Source: Coptodactyla brooksi
Taxonomy: Eukaryota; Arthropoda; Insecta; Coleoptera; Scarabaeidae
NCBI GenBank assembly: GCA_033557675.1
Contig: JAWQRM010000046.1
Coordinates: forward strand, 1-35,718
DNA length: 35,718 nucleotides
Direction of reading: 5' to 3'
The position numbers were made by a program, and so were the translations under genes. Within the stretch, counting starts at the first letter, position 1. Each line of letters opens with the position of its first letter. This document shows positions 1-12,248 of the stretch, piece by piece. The notes under the pieces were generated by a model. It was not told the DNA's origin and made no database searches. It worked only from the letters and a program-made list of their open reading frames with translations.

Positions 1-144
1 CCGTTAGACTGATTAAAACAATACTTTACATACAAGCTAATAATTATATAATTTGGTCACAATAAGAATTTCGTAAAAATTGTACATACATAGTCCTATG
101 GGGCAGAGTTTATTATAAATAATAAACTATTTTTATTAATGCAG

Positions 145-3100
145 GCAATCCTCTGTTGGACATATCGGAAACGCAAAGTGAAAGTGCCTGGAGCACAGAT
201 GTTCTAGCTTCCGACACGGAACGATTGGCAGAGGTCGACAATGACGACGTGGCCAGCGTGGCCCCGTCGGATGATACGGCCAGTGTCGCGCGGTCCGACG
301 ACGTCGCCGCGTCAGACGACGCGTCTCGCGGGGACCTTGAGGAGAATGCAAATGCGATGGTCGACCGTCGATCTTCCGCGCCAAACTCCGTCAATGCCGT
401 TTACAATTACCACCAGGAGTTCCGGGACGATATGCTGGAAGTCGGGCGGGGCGAGATGTGCGGCTACCCGCTGAAAGCCGAGTACGATGGTGGTATCCGC
501 GTTTTGTCGAACGGGGGGAGGGACGTCCCGGACTCTGGCGTCGCGAATGTTCTCGGCAAGCGAATGGATAACCTGGAGCTGGCCGGGCCGGGCGGGATAA
601 ACAAGAGCACGTCGGAGGAGTCGATGGGCGTCGCCGCGCAGAAGAACGTCCGCAAGCCAAAGTATGACGACCGCCAGGACATGCAGCTGAGCAACTCAAG
701 CCTGAACTCGAGCTCGAGCGGTAGCAGCAACGGCTCGGAGAACCAGAAGCCATTCTCGCACAAAGCGGCGCCGTGGAAGGCGAAAATTTGGCAGAACGGC
801 GGGTCGGAGGGCCCGGCGAGCGCGGCGCCCGTGCCGTCGGAGTGCGCGGGCGCCCCCGCCTCTCCCGGGGGAGACGCGGCCTCCGTCGACCGCAAGCCGA
901 ACCCGAGGATCCTGAAGCCGAACGTCTCTACTGGCGCGATACCGAAGAGCATCAGTTTCGATACGACGGCCGACAAAAATTACAATAGGGGCGGAGGAGG
1001 AGAGGGCGACGAGGAGCAGAAGAAGCGCGGCGGCTTCTTTGGAAAATTTAAGATGGGCTTTAGGTCTAGGAGGGGAAAGTCGTATCGCAGCGACGAGTTT
1101 GGGGTCAGGTTTGGGAATGGGAACGGTAACGGACACGAGGACGAGGTCGCCAACCACCGAACTGGCTTTATATACTACCCCAAGAAAGATGTCGCGTGCG
1201 GTAAGTCTAAGAAGATATTCTTAATACGTATCGTATTTTCTCCTAAGCAACCCTAGAAGGAAAAGCATCTCAGAGATGTTCTTTTAAGATTTTCTTTCCT
1301 CGTTCAATTCCAAATGGACAATAAACAAAAAATATATGACAGGAAGGGATTGCAAAGAATGGGTACCAGCCATGCCTAAGACTAAAATTATAAAATATTC
1401 CTAAATCCTATTTCCTCTATACTTACTTATGAGGAACTAACTAAACTAATAGAGCTTAGAAAATAGGCTCTATTCAGTCAATTTTGGTTTTTGAGTTATT
1501 TTGAAAAAACCAAAATTTTTTATTATTGGTCACAGAAAAAAAGTAAAAGCACTTTCTCATTGCAACTTTTCACAAGCTTTAACGTGCTATTTTTTATTTT
1601 GTTCCACGACGTTTTGTTTTCGAGCAACCGTCATCAACTTTATCTATTTATATGCGGCCCTGGACTTTTTTTGAGATTTCGGGAGCATTTTTCTGTACAA
1701 ATTCAACCATGTATCACACATAATGATATGTTTTGGTTTTGAGGTAATTTTGCAAAAATTTTAATACACTGTTTATTTTACTGTCTAAAGTACTTAATAG
1801 GCTTTGCAATGCATTTTCCAATGCATTGCAAAGCCTACTAACAAATAAAAATTACAACTAGGAAGGGAAGGGATTGAAAAAAAATAGGTATCAGCTGGGA
1901 TCAAGACCATAATTCTAAATTACTTCTAAATCCTCTTGAAAACATTGAAATAAATAAAAATTACCATTAGGAAAGGAAGAAAAAATTCTAAAATTCTATA
2001 ATAATATAATAAGCAGGGAAATGACCTCTTGATTAAAAAAATAATACTATCATTATTAGAAGAAAATTTATTTCAGACTCTTCCGAAGACATTTTAGCCA
2101 AATACAGGAACAAGCCGACCAACGAAATCAATCACATAAACAGCGTGACGACAGTTAAGCCTAAGCCGGTAGAGATTAACGATAGGGAATTGAAGATAGA
2201 TTATAATATGAATAATGATTTTATGAACACCGATTGTAAGAGAAAATTGCGATTAGTGTTGAGTACGTCTCAGGAGCAGCACCGTACGATTTTCGATGTA
2301 AATGACATAATGACGTATTAATTTTATATTAATATTAAGTTAGCTTTTTGTATTGCAGAATGGAAGTGCGGATGTAAAGAAGTATTTAGAAGTGTTCTTG
2401 CGGTTAGAATTAGCCAAGGCCAAGAGTTTAAAGCAGTGGTCGGTGGTGGCGCGGACGGCAGAAGCACTGCGTTGCGTACAAACGTTGGATTCGGTCGCGT
2501 GTCACAAACTGTTTCAGGTACTCAAGGAGGACTATCACCGGCGGTCCGTTTATATTGAGTACTTGCAAAATTCGAAACGGCTACTTTTAGGCACGGAGGC
2601 GTACTTGAATTTGTGAGTACGAATGATTTTTAATGTATGTTCTTTTTAAAATCATCCATCTCATTTGTTTTGCAGGTTACAACAGGAACTGCAGAGCGAC
2701 GGGGACTTGTGCGAGGCCAATTTTATTGAGATCTGCGTAAAGATATTTTTGGAAAAGCAGGAAAACGAAATTGTACATTTCTGTCGCGAATTCAAAATGC
2801 TAACGTTAGTGGATGAGAAAAACGACTTACTATTGAGTTTTCTGGAGGAACTGTACGGGTTGCTGAAAAAAGACTTCCTGTGGCAAGGTGAGGCGTGGAA
2901 GGTTTTCAAATTCGCCTTGCCTTTTATTTGATTGAGTGCAATTTTTCAGACTCGTCGAACGCTCAATTCGAGTTGGCCCAAGTGGCGATAGAGGAATCCG
3001 TAATAGCCAAAGTGTACGTTCACGCCCTGTACCCCAACGGTGACGGAGACTGCGATAGAGATAGGTAAGCGAATAATCGTCATTATTGGTATTGGATTGT

Positions 3101-3744
3101 TTATTAATTTGTTTTTCGTTCTTGCGCTCTCGCAGAGTCCTTCGCGACCATTTGAAAAAGTTATCCACGATAATCACTCCTAATCACAAAGATCTCCTGA
3201 TAAACAAGATTTACTTGAACGAGTGTCCGTGGCTGCCCGCCCAGGAAGCCCTGCAAATGATGGCCGCGTATCGGACGCCAAGGGACAAGGTCAACTGCGT
3301 CATACGATGCGCCACTGCGATAATGGACTTGCTGTCATTGGCCCAGGAGAGGGGATCGACAGCGGCCGACGATTTCACCCCCGTTTTGGTGTACGTCATA
3401 ATTATGGTAAGCAAACATTACAATTAACATTATAATGTACACAACAATATACAATATTAACTGCATAATGCCCAATACAAAAGTCGCCTATAATAGTTCA
3501 CAGTTTTCAAAAGAATTTGACAGATGATAGCGTTTGAGAAAATTACAATTTGTAATACTACTAAATCAACTTATACCCTATAAATGTATGTATTTAATTT
3601 CAGGTCAATCCGAGAGATTTACTTTCTACCATACAGTATGTAAATAGTTTCTATGCGAATCACATCTCCGGTGAAGACGAGTACTGGTGGACTCAGTTTT
3701 GTTCAGCTGTGGAGCACACGAAAACCATGGACTACTCCTACTGA
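145..3744 (+). CDS. GAPVD1: GTPase-activating protein and VPS9 domain-containing protein 1 (Gapex-5), 3' seven exons
   Basis: Exons: 145-1200, 2077-2297, 2359-2612, 2676-2887, 2950-3064, 3136-3406, 3604-3744 (TGA at 3742-3744). All junctions are GT-AG and the phases join without a stop, giving 755 residues. The gene continues upstream of the window, where the family's RasGAP domain should lie. Family role: a guanine nucleotide exchange factor for Rab5-class GTPases on endosomes. The first exon encodes a low-complexity linker with acidic SDD repeats, Ser and Gly/Asn runs, and a basic patch GGFFGKFKMGFRSRRGK. Next comes DILAKYRNK and KLRLVLST, typical of GAPVD1, then a helical region (exons 3-4) and the VPS9 domain (exons 5-7). 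VPS9 marks are YPNGDGD, CPWLPAQEA, AYRTPRDKV, DDFTPVLVYVII and EYWWTQF near the C-terminus. The Asp of DDF and the Tyr/Thr of YWWT sit where exchange residues lie in Rabex-type VPS9 domains. Orthology is secure from recall of the human protein; functional residues are by analogy. Confidence 0.95.
1798..1837. repeat. perfect hairpin, 18-base arms, in GAPVD1 intron
   Basis: Arms 1798-1815 and 1820-1837 are exact reverse complements (TAGGCTTTGCAATGCATT), with a 4-base loop TTCC. It lies in the 876-base intron 1201-2076, which otherwise holds AT-rich sequence with no recognisable gene. Confidence 0.9.
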
Positions 3745-3871
3745 CAAAGAACTGGCGCGTCGAATACAGAAATCTGCGCTAAATGTCGTGAATACCTCGG
3801 AACGTATTGGTAATGCTTCTGTAAATTATTCCTATTATCGTTTAATCCATTTATAACAAGTCGACAACAGC

Positions 3872-3895
3872 ATTATTATTATTATTATTATTATT
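3872..3895. repeat. (TTA)n microsatellite
   Basis: About eight uninterrupted ATT/TTA units lie about 130 bases after the GAPVD1 stop codon, probably within its 3' untranslated region. Confidence 0.8.
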
Positions 3896-4042
3896 CATCA
3901 GTGAGCAATTGATAGTAGGTAAAGTTTAAAAAGTTATTCAAATTATGAACGATATTTATTTACTTGGATATCTCTGCTATGTACCTGTCTCAAACTGTTA
4001 TAATTACATCCTTCTCAAATAATTAATTATTTTTATATAATT

Positions 4043-4052
4043 TAATAAATAA
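4043..4052 (+). promoter_or_regulatory. candidate poly(A) signal of GAPVD1
   Basis: Two overlapping AATAAA hexamers start at 4043 and 4047, about 300 bases after the stop. Another AATAAA lies at 4236. The region is AT-rich, so chance hexamers are likely; only transcript ends could decide. Confidence 0.3.
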
Positions 4053-5410
4053 ATTATAATCCTTTTTTACTCTTGTAAAAATGTTTTGTTAGTAATGTCG
4101 TTGTATATAGCATATACTCGTATCATCTATACACATTGTTTTTTTAGTAGTAAGAAGTTGTTAATGAATACAAAAATATAGAGCTACACTTTATTTATGT
4201 ACCCTGTATGTACCTAGCTGTTTAAGCTAAATAGTAATAAAAGTATTAATATGAATTCTCCATTTTCGCTCCTTGTGAAATCTAATTCTGCATATTACAG
4301 GTAGAGGTGCGGCATATATCCTAAACGTAATTGCGTAAATTATACTAAACTGTACGTACGGTGTTTATTTTAACCCAGATGTGCCCGCGGTACTATAAAT
4401 AGAACATCTGTAACAGGTCTAAACTTGTTTAAATTATAATCTAATTCATGCGCATGCCTACGTACATCAGTTGGTATTGAACTTAGCAGGAGTGCACACG
4501 TATAAAATAGTTATTGAGTACTTTCTGTAGTGATAATGTTTTTAGAAGTTCAAGAAAATTTAAACACAGAAGATTATGGTGTTCACTTTGCTAGATAAGT
4601 AATTTTTTCAAAATACATGTAATGTAATTTGTTTTCAATTAGTGGAACTAAAGGCTGTATAAATGTTTTATTAACCATTTATAATAGTTTGAAAATTTTT
4701 AATATTATTTTTACTTTCTCTTAAGAGAATTTTTCTTAGAACTGTTATTGTTCTTTAAAAAAAAAACGTTTCAAATAAAAGTTGTATCACGTCCAACTCT
4801 TCACAGTTTGAAACTATTTTTGAATATACAAGGTGTTCGGTTTATTCTAAAAGCTATGTAGCTTCGGATTTTTAAATAGAACGCCCCGAGGGGACAGAGT
4901 GTATTGACCTATACGCAACTCTCAAAAATGTAAGTTATTAACGATTGTGAAGAAAACACATATATACATTTATTCGTGATTGTTCACAATTTTCAGATGT
5001 GATTTCAATAAGTACACTGCAATTTATTTCAGGACAAGGCGACCTGATGATAATGATAGAAACGAATCCTTTTTCGGAAGATATGGACCAAGACGCTGAT
5101 GAGAATGGTTGTGAAAGTTAAATTTCACTCATTTCTTCCCTTTTATAGTATATCATAAGAACATAATCAATAAAGAAAAATTAATTTCAAACGCGATCTT
5201 GCGTTGTAAGTTTCTGAGCACTTAAATTGTGCTCAGAAATAGATAATCTCTACGTAAAGTCATGTTGTTTTAATTCAACTGATACAAAAAATTTCCATTT
5301 TTTAAATACACATTTTCGTGCTTATTCTTATTGTGAAAATTTACTCGGCGATCAATGGAAATGCAATAAAGAGAAATTTCGTAACATTGAAAATGTGACG
5401 AAACTTTTTG

Positions 5411-5501
5411 TTAATAGATGGCGCTGTAACTTTCACCAAACAAACTAGACACTAGTACACTATTAATGTGGTGTGGTTCAGCTTCTTATTAATAGATGGC
5501 G
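5411..5501. repeat. direct repeat TTAATAGATGGCG
   Basis: The 13-mer TTAATAGATGGCG occurs at 5411-5423 and again at 5489-5501. It may be part of a decayed short interspersed or MITE-type element; no terminal inverted repeats are clear. Confidence 0.5.
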
Positions 5502-6479
5502 TGTACTGCTTGTCATTGAAGCTGTACAAGTAATTGCGTATATAAACGAAAGACGTAGAAATGCGACCGGAGCAGAGTGGGAGGCGTTACGTAATGGCCG
5601 AATTGTATTTGGTGCAATATGTACACTGGAGTGCAATATTCGTTAGGATGATAGATACACACCACCTTATCCGTCTCTATGCCAACAACGCATATTTCTT
5701 ATTATCCAATGACTTTCGACAACCACGTGTATATTGTACTGTATATTTTTATACAGTTTTTTTTATACAGACTGTATGTTTGTTTTTATTACAGTTGAAA
5801 ATGCGTGTTTAGCGGCTACACATCATAGTAAACTCGACTACTTACTCGGTCCGAGAATTACTTCGGTGTATATAATAATATTAGTAATATTACAGCCCTA
5901 ACTAATTTCAGTATTATTGAAATTGTTGAAGAATTGTGCAATAATGAGGAACATAACTCTGATAATAGTGATGTGCACGAATGTGAAACTCCAAAATCTA
6001 CTTTACCTAGCAGTATCAGCGTGTGCACAAAATTAAGAGGTACAGAATTATTTATGTATAATAGCAATGGTGAAATTTTTATGGATGTTTCTCGAATTTT
6101 ACTTACGTGTGAAGCTGTTAGTTTTTAAATCGAAACAAAAATTTAAAGCAAAGAAAGATATAAAATAGAAACATACTTTAAAAATGCTTAACACATGTTT
6201 TTTCGTGTGAATATGTTGTAATAATGTATATAAAAAATGAACATATGCATTAGCTATTATATATATATATACATATATCTATATGTACAATATGTAATAC
6301 AATATCTACAATATGTGCCTAGCCTATGATTTGTATTATATACATTAAAATAGTTTTATAGTTTTTCGTATACGTGTGTGTTTATATAATATTTACTTTA
6401 ATTGATAAAGAAAAAAATCTTAAAAACCAATTATGTATTTTATTTGTAAGACGAAAAAAATTACCAATTACGACCACTT

Positions 6480-6879
6480 TTATACATATATCGGACGATA
6501 CTTTTTTCCTCTTTTGGTGGTCGTTATTGGCAGGTTTAATATCAGGTGGCTTAATGGTACGTTGCGTTGAGTTTGATTATCGATCCAAATACAAAGCCTT
6601 TTCTCCATTTCTTCCAAAGTAGAATTCCGGCTTCTTGTTATGTTTGTTGCCGGGAGTTTTGTAGTTGACATCGCAGAGAACTTAAATTTTATTTTCATTT
6701 TTTAGAATTGTCAACTTCGACAGTAATGTCGAAGTTGGTAACCTTAAAGAAACACTTATGTCCACTTGACGTTCACCTGCTTCTAGGCGACGAATCACAC
6801 ATCTAATTTCGTTTGCAGTGAAATACTTTGTCTTTTTGTTTTTAGTGCTCCTAAAAACAAAAAGACGTAGAACGTACAT
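6480..6879 (-). pseudogene. Tigger/pogo-like transposase N-terminal fragment, frameshifted
   Basis: Two overlapping minus-strand frames form one broken protein. The first (6879-6682) reads FTANEIRCVIRRLEAGERQ then DISVSLRLPTSTLLSK, like the first CENP-B/pogo helix-turn-helix of Tigger-type transposases. The second (6698-6480) contains STLEEMEKRLCIWIDNQ and RNVPLSHLIL, like the second, Tc5/CENP-B type, DNA-binding domain. The frames overlap at 6682-6698 and are offset, so an indel lies near 6690. No DDE catalytic part follows. Family assignment rests on motif recall. Confidence 0.65.
6830..6866. repeat. perfect hairpin, 16-base arms
   Basis: Arms GTCTTTTTGTTTTTAG (6830-6845) and its exact reverse complement (6851-6866), 5-base loop TGCTC. 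It overlaps the beginning of the broken transposase frame, so it may mark a rearranged end of that element. Confidence 0.85.
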
Positions 6880-8809
6880 TGCAAGAATGAAAATAAGCGC
6901 GTGCCACTTATCGTGAATTTAGAAAATGATAAAAGAAAAAAAAATGAGATCGTGTGAAACTTCTTGGCGCATCTACCAAGACTTGTCATGAAGTTTAGAT
7001 ATTTTTTGAGGTTTGGCTATTAAAAAAATACACAAATAAATTCTAAGTTTGTTTATTAAAACCTAAAGCAAACTTAAAGTATCACAGGTCATCCTATAAA
7101 GTACAAAGTAACAAAGACTATGTTTAAACATAAAAAAAAACAAATAAATAAACTATACTCAGTTTTGATATATCGATAAATTTCACTAGACAAATACATA
7201 CGTAAATTGTATAGAAACCAACAAACCATTGATTATAATAATAATAGTAGATATAGTGGGAACTAATTTTGGCAAGGATCGAAAATAATTTTCCTTCTAG
7301 CCTCATTTGGTGTTGCACGTAATGCTTTAAATTATACTAACAATTGACTAACAAGTACAAAAAAATGGATATTTCAAGTGCTGATAAATTAAAAACAAAC
7401 TCCCAAATGTGGATTGACGCCGGAAGAAGTTTTTTTTATTCATTTCAAGCTTTCAAACCACATTTAAGAATCCACCCTATATTAGGCGTACACTACGTTA
7501 TATTTCAATTTGAAACCACGTTATGTCTAGAATTTTAATCTAAACATCTCTTTATTAGCGCATATTTAGTCATTTCACCTTTGTTTGTTGCAAAGCTTAC
7601 GATACGGGCAAAGATTTCTTTCGATTTACGAAGTCCATACAGGTTTGATTACAATTTTCGTTTGTTACTAATTTGTTACTACTTTAATACACATACTTCG
7701 TCATAAATTGAGCATTACGGGAACTAAATTACAGATTGCCACATTAAAAATTACTAAATTACGGACTGTCATTTTTGATTATGTAATTTTTCTACAAAAT
7801 AATATTAACATTATATCAAAAGTAACTGTTTCCACGAAACATTGCGGTAAGCGGCAATTAACAATTCTTTGAGGCCTTATAACGCTGTCAGTAGAAAAGA
7901 GAACGAAAGGTAGGCCATGACTCTTCACGAAATACTATTAGTATACTAAAAAAGTTATGAATTGACATTGTTGTGATAAACTCAGGTAAATTCAGGGCGT
8001 ATGTGTTGTGGTTGATAGCGGTTGGTGACATCACAATACACTTTCATAGCCTACCCGAGGTTCTTTATTTTAAACACTGGTAACAAATTGCTACGTTCGA
8101 ATAACTGAAGAATTTAATCAGCGTTCAAGGATATAAAACAGTACCGTCAACTATAAAAGTAGTGTCTCCTTATAAGTTTTTCATCCGGATTCTCGCTCGG
8201 TAAAAGATTTGTATGACCGTTTTAGCGATTGTAAATTAACCTTTATGGGAAAAGGTTGAAAAAACATATTTGGCATTTCTTACGTCTGTCGTTACAAAGT
8301 TTAATTGGGTAAGATCAACAGAATTTGCGCGGTCCAAAAACTCATTTTCAATAATTAAACAAAAGATTAATATAAACAGAATTTATTTCCGTTGGCGCCT
8401 AAAAGGTTTGCGGAAAGACCGAATGATAATTCGCACTTAACCGGGTAAGATTTTTCCCATCTTTTCGTATGGGCGCTGCACGTCCTTTACGTTATACCCG
8501 AGGAATGTGTTAAAAAATCACATTTGCTACCCGTTCGGGTATCATTCGAAACCGTACTAAATAACGATAACAACGACAATGTATTAAAATTATTCAAGTA
8601 CATAAAAGGGGTTATAAAACAAGTATTCTTTTCGTAATACTGCTGCTATAGGGATTTGTATATTTATCTTCGTCAAGTTAAGATCTAGACGTCTACTTAT
8701 AAGAGGAACTTGCAGTTTTTTAATTTGTTTTTTGGTTGCGTAATTTGGAGTGTGCGGGTTGCGTGTCGTGGTTGCAAAAACGTGTACCACCTCGCCATCG
8801 TTAACTTAG

Positions 8810-11800
8810 CTAACTGTCCGACGATTCTTCCTGTGTCGTTTGCGCACTGTGGCTGACGTCGCTGTCATTTGGCATCAGTAGAGTGGACAACGCTTCTAGG
8901 GACTGTCGCACCTGCGCACGCGGTCGGAGAATAAGAAGACGGAAAATGAAGAAGACGGAGATTACCTTAGCTATTTGATCCAAGTTCGTGTCGAGGAAAC
9001 TGTGCACGGCTCCCGCTGACTTTGAATGTAAGTGCGTTTGCCAGTTTAGGATTTCGCTGTACACGTCTTCGTTCTCCGGAACAGTTAAATGATCCTAGGG
9101 GAAAAGTAAATAGTAAATTGGACTCTGCCTGTTGATTGGGAAATTAGATGCAATAGCAATGAAGCCAAATTTGCAAATTCACAAGTATACCACTGGTTAC
9201 CACTTCACCAAAACAATAATCTATTGCTCCAGGGAACGGAGGATGTGCGAATTCTGGACCAAAGCGTCTAACATTGGTCTCGCCACAATCAAATATACAT
9301 GTGTATTACGATCGGGAATGAGCAACGGTGGACCGCTATTCAAGCCGTTCAATTTATCTTTCCCTTAACGCTTAAGATATATCACTTATGTTTTAAGTTA
9401 CGTTCAGTATAAAAGTCAAGTGACAAAGAAGATCAGGAGTAAAAAAAAAGTAAGTTCAGATTTAGTTCTGTTTATTTGAATTTGATTTAGCTCTAACGAA
9501 GGAAATTGCATTTTCTTTTCGAATGCCAAGTCCGAAAATTTTATTTTAATAATAAAAGTCGTCGTCATACCTAACTTCTTGGACGGCAATTACTGTTCAT
9601 TATGAACTCAGATTATTATTTAGGCTATAGCGCATTTCCTTTACTTGTTTATTCGATTTTAAATTTGTAAATCAAAAACCAATTTTACGTTTAAAGACGT
9701 GTTTTGGTGTCGCATCTCCAAATTTGAAACTCGTACGTCGAAAAATAAGGAATATTTTGGGGCATATTCTGGCACGTGATTATTATCCAGAGTAGATGGA
9801 GTAAGAGGAAAAGAAGCGTTGCGGAAAAAATAAAAGAAGCGCCGCTTAAACTAACCTGTAGCGCCAGAGAATATCTCTGTTGGATCCTTCCTATCCTGTA
9901 TAGCAAGATGGCGGCGGAAAAGAAGAGCGAAACCAGCAAAAGCGTGCTGGCGAAAAGGAGAAGCCTCTGCTTTGAAAAGTAGGTCACTCGAGAGTCCTCG
10001 GCGTACTTTTTATTGATGCCCACCAAATGGGGTTTGTCGACGCCTGCGAAAGAACAGATTTCGTCCGGTGTAATTCGCCGTCGAGAGAGAACTCCTAAGA
10101 ATATAATAGAAACGACGGCGGAAACTTACGGTCGATCGATTTCCTAACGTCAGTTTTGATGATGCACTTCGTGAATCTCGCGTTTATTTCGGACGTCGCC
10201 GATTCCCTACCGCTCTCCTCCCTGGTTTCGCTGCTGTCGCTGTCGGAATTGTGTCCTATGGGCTGAAAGTACGTAGAGAGAAATTATTATTTACCAAGCG
10301 GGGAAACGTTACTAAATCTTATTAGAATTAAGGCAAAAGTTTCAGTGAGAAAATTAGAAGGTCCGGAAACGTTATTTGCTGTCTATTATCTGTTATATCT
10401 GGAAACGGTGAAAACAGATTTAACAAGTAAACATTGAAAAAGAATGTTAAAAAAGGTAACAGTTCCAAAAAATAGCAGATCCAAAAAGTAACAGTTCCTA
10501 AAAGTAACAATACCAGTAATTAACAGTCTAAAAAAGTAGCAGTGCAAAAAAATAACAGCTGGGTTCTTTCAAATGTTCTTTTGGGTCTCGTTCGCGTTCA
10601 ACATTCGAAACGTATTTTAAATTCACGCGTTTCCTCAGAAGAAGATTGAAATAGAGCAAAAAATAAGGGTGATATTTCCAATTTTAGAAGATAAGCATAA
10701 AATGAACATTTTATAGTCAGCTATGAAGACGTCTAACTGGTAGCACATTTTGGAATTAGCGAAGTAAATATTGTGACGTAAGCCTACTAAATGGTTTTAT
10801 TTTTCGCGTAATTGACTTATTAGCATAGTGGCGTAATTAATTATTAACTTATTATCATGGGCGGATTCTGGACGGAAGCGCCGAGTATTCCGCCTCGCTA
10901 CAACCAAACGTACAAGTTTGCGCTCTAGGCAACCGAATATACATACTTGTTAAAATTATGTATATTCGGTTAGATTATTTCAAATTGCCGTTTAAAGCGT
11001 TCTAGCTGTTCAAGTCGTTTTCGTTTTCCTATCTCGAATTTATTAGAAGCGAAAGGATAAACATACTTTAAAAGAGACGTAAGTACCTCAATACGTTTTG
11101 TATTTATATAAGTGAGTTTAATCGAAAGATTAAACTCACTTAAAAACGAATGCAGATAACGAAAATTATCGGCATTCATTTTTATTAAGTTTGATTATAA
11201 TTGGTTTTATAGGCGAAGGGCCCGCGTCCCCTAGATCTTCAAAAGCTGCGATCGGAACTTTCGCACTATTTTTAATCACTCAAAAATTACGACATTTTGA
11301 CAAATTTCGAGGTACGAGTAGTTTGCGGTTCGCTTACGAGTATTTCCGGCTCCAACGGCAGCTGGGCATTTCTCGCCCTTTCCCACACCTCGTACATGTA
11401 CCTGAAGGCGCTGTCGCGCGACATTAAACTGCCGAAGACGTGCTTGTCTTCGGACGTGGCAATTCCTATGGCGTTGGGTATTATCTTCGCGGTCTTCTCC
11501 TTAGTGAGCTTCTCCACGGACAGCAAGGGGATCAAAAGCTAAAGATGACCGCATAACGTAAAGGAAAACAAACGATATTTTACCAAAAAAAAAAAACGGT
11601 CGATAAGGGCAGAGCTACCTTGGTCACGTATCCGAAAACGTTGGAATAGAAAGCGAAATAGTTGCCGGTGATGTACAACTGCCCTTGCAGTAGGATGTCT
11701 CCGAGGAGCGCACAGGAATAGTCTGCAAGCAAAGTAAAGTGAAACTAAAGGAGAAATTACCGTGCCGAACGGCTCGATTTGCGAATATCGAAAAGATAAG

Positions 11801-12248
11801 GCGAGAGGCGCCCGTCCGAACTCGATAAAAGCGTTCGATCGGCGAAACGCTTACGGTTAAGTACTCTTTCGTCGACGTCCACCAGCGGGAAGTGCCGGTG
11901 AAACTTCTTCTGGCGCGCCTTCGACGTCGTGTGCTTTTCCTCTTTAGAGCTCGTCGTCTTGGGGCTCGGGGGTTCCGGGGGCTGAGCCTGCGCTGTCATC
12001 GCCGGCGTCGAACAAGACAGCTGCTTCAGGGTTCCCCTGGAAAATGCGAAAGCACCGCGATGACAAAAAGGAAAGGGTTCTGTTCGTCGCGAAACGTACG
12101 CACCGATCGTCGTTACTATTGCCGCTATTAAAGAGGTTGCACCGATTAAAGGGCAGGAAAGCGATACTTACTCGTAATCGTAGTCGCCGGAAGAAGACGA
12201 CGAACACGCGGACGAAGAGGACTCGGAGTATCTGCCCGCGAGCGCCAT
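8810..12248 (-). CDS. GRAM domain-containing transmembrane protein (GRAMD2-like), short isoform, complete
   Basis: Exons in coding order: 12248-12172, 12036-11855, 11722-11619, 11538-11338, 10262-10130, 10043-9856, 9094-8966, 8911-8810 (TAG). They total 1116 bases, 371 residues; all junctions are GT-AG with matching phases. The start is MALAGRYSES; there is no splice acceptor just before this ATG, so it is a true first exon. Residues about 1-60 are Ser/Pro-rich. The GRAM domain runs from about 64 to 175 with FHRHFPLVDVDERVLNHYSC, GDILLQGQLYITGNYFAFYS, FGYVTKLLIPLLSVEKL, KEKTAKIIPNAI and FGSLMSRDSAFRYM. A hydrophobic segment at about 260-281 (LLLFASTLLLVSLFFSAAIL) is a probable membrane anchor. 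The tail is hydrophilic and acidic. Related animal GRAMD proteins sit in the ER and bind plasma-membrane lipids at contact sites; I infer the same here. I see no sterol-transfer (VASt) domain, which argues against the GRAMD1/Aster branch. Confidence 0.92.
8912..8965 (-). other. 54-base in-frame intron of the GRAM gene
   Basis: The minus strand reads AAG|GTAATC at the 5' end and GTGCGCAG|GTG at the 3' end. The length is a multiple of three and has no stop codon. If retained it adds 18 residues beginning VISVFFIFRLLIL. I treat it as an intron because the spliced product keeps a continuous hydrophilic helix-like sequence (DQIAKVRQSLEALS). Confidence 0.7.
9095..9855 (-). other. intron of the GRAM gene
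   Basis: This intron of 761 bases separates the membrane-span exon from the penultimate exon. I see no other gene or repeat in it. Confidence 0.85.
10455..10560. repeat. degenerate minisatellite, about 16-base unit
   Basis: About seven imperfect units run in tandem inside a GRAM-gene intron (10263-11337). Examples are GTAACAGTTCCAAAAAA, TAGCAGATCCAAAAA, GTAACAGTTCCTAAAA and GTAGCAGTGCAAAAAAA. The core is (A)n-GTAACAGTNC. Confidence 0.75.
10931..10971. repeat. perfect hairpin, 14-base arms
   Basis: AACCGAATATACAT (10931-10944) and its exact reverse complement (10958-10971) flank a 13-base loop, in the GRAM-gene intron 10263-11337. Confidence 0.85.
11109..11142. repeat. perfect hairpin, 15-base arms, GAAA loop
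   Basis: TAAGTGAGTTTAATC (11109-11123) pairs exactly with 11128-11142; the 4-base loop is GAAA, a stable GNRA-type tetraloop if transcribed from the + strand. Same intron as the hairpin at 10931-10971. Confidence 0.9.

Larger units (their letters stand above)
3745..8809. other. intergenic region between two convergent genes
   Basis: GAPVD1 (+) and the GRAM gene (-) point toward each other, so both 3' untranslated regions lie here. The DNA is AT-rich with no long reading frame. It contains the Tigger-like remnant (6480-6879), a 13-base direct repeat near 5411-5501, and short inverted repeats such as an 11-base stem around 5213-5241. The reading frame at 5934-6128 has no family I recognise. 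I see nothing identifiable in 7000-8800. Confidence 0.7.

Noticed and set aside
391..1157. Long minus-strand frames opposite the first GAPVD1 exon
   Set aside because: They are mirror frames of a GC-rich, low-complexity coding exon whose plus-strand frame fits GAPVD1 and its splice sites.
5030..5122. Acceptor-like TTTATTTCAG followed by a short acidic frame, as an extra GAPVD1 exon
   Set aside because: The VPS9 domain already ends with a natural C-terminus and stop at 3744, and no donor or homologous sequence links to it.
5934..6128. 64-codon frame with acidic N-terminal part
   Set aside because: It could be a transposase leader fragment, but no motif is specific enough to name it.
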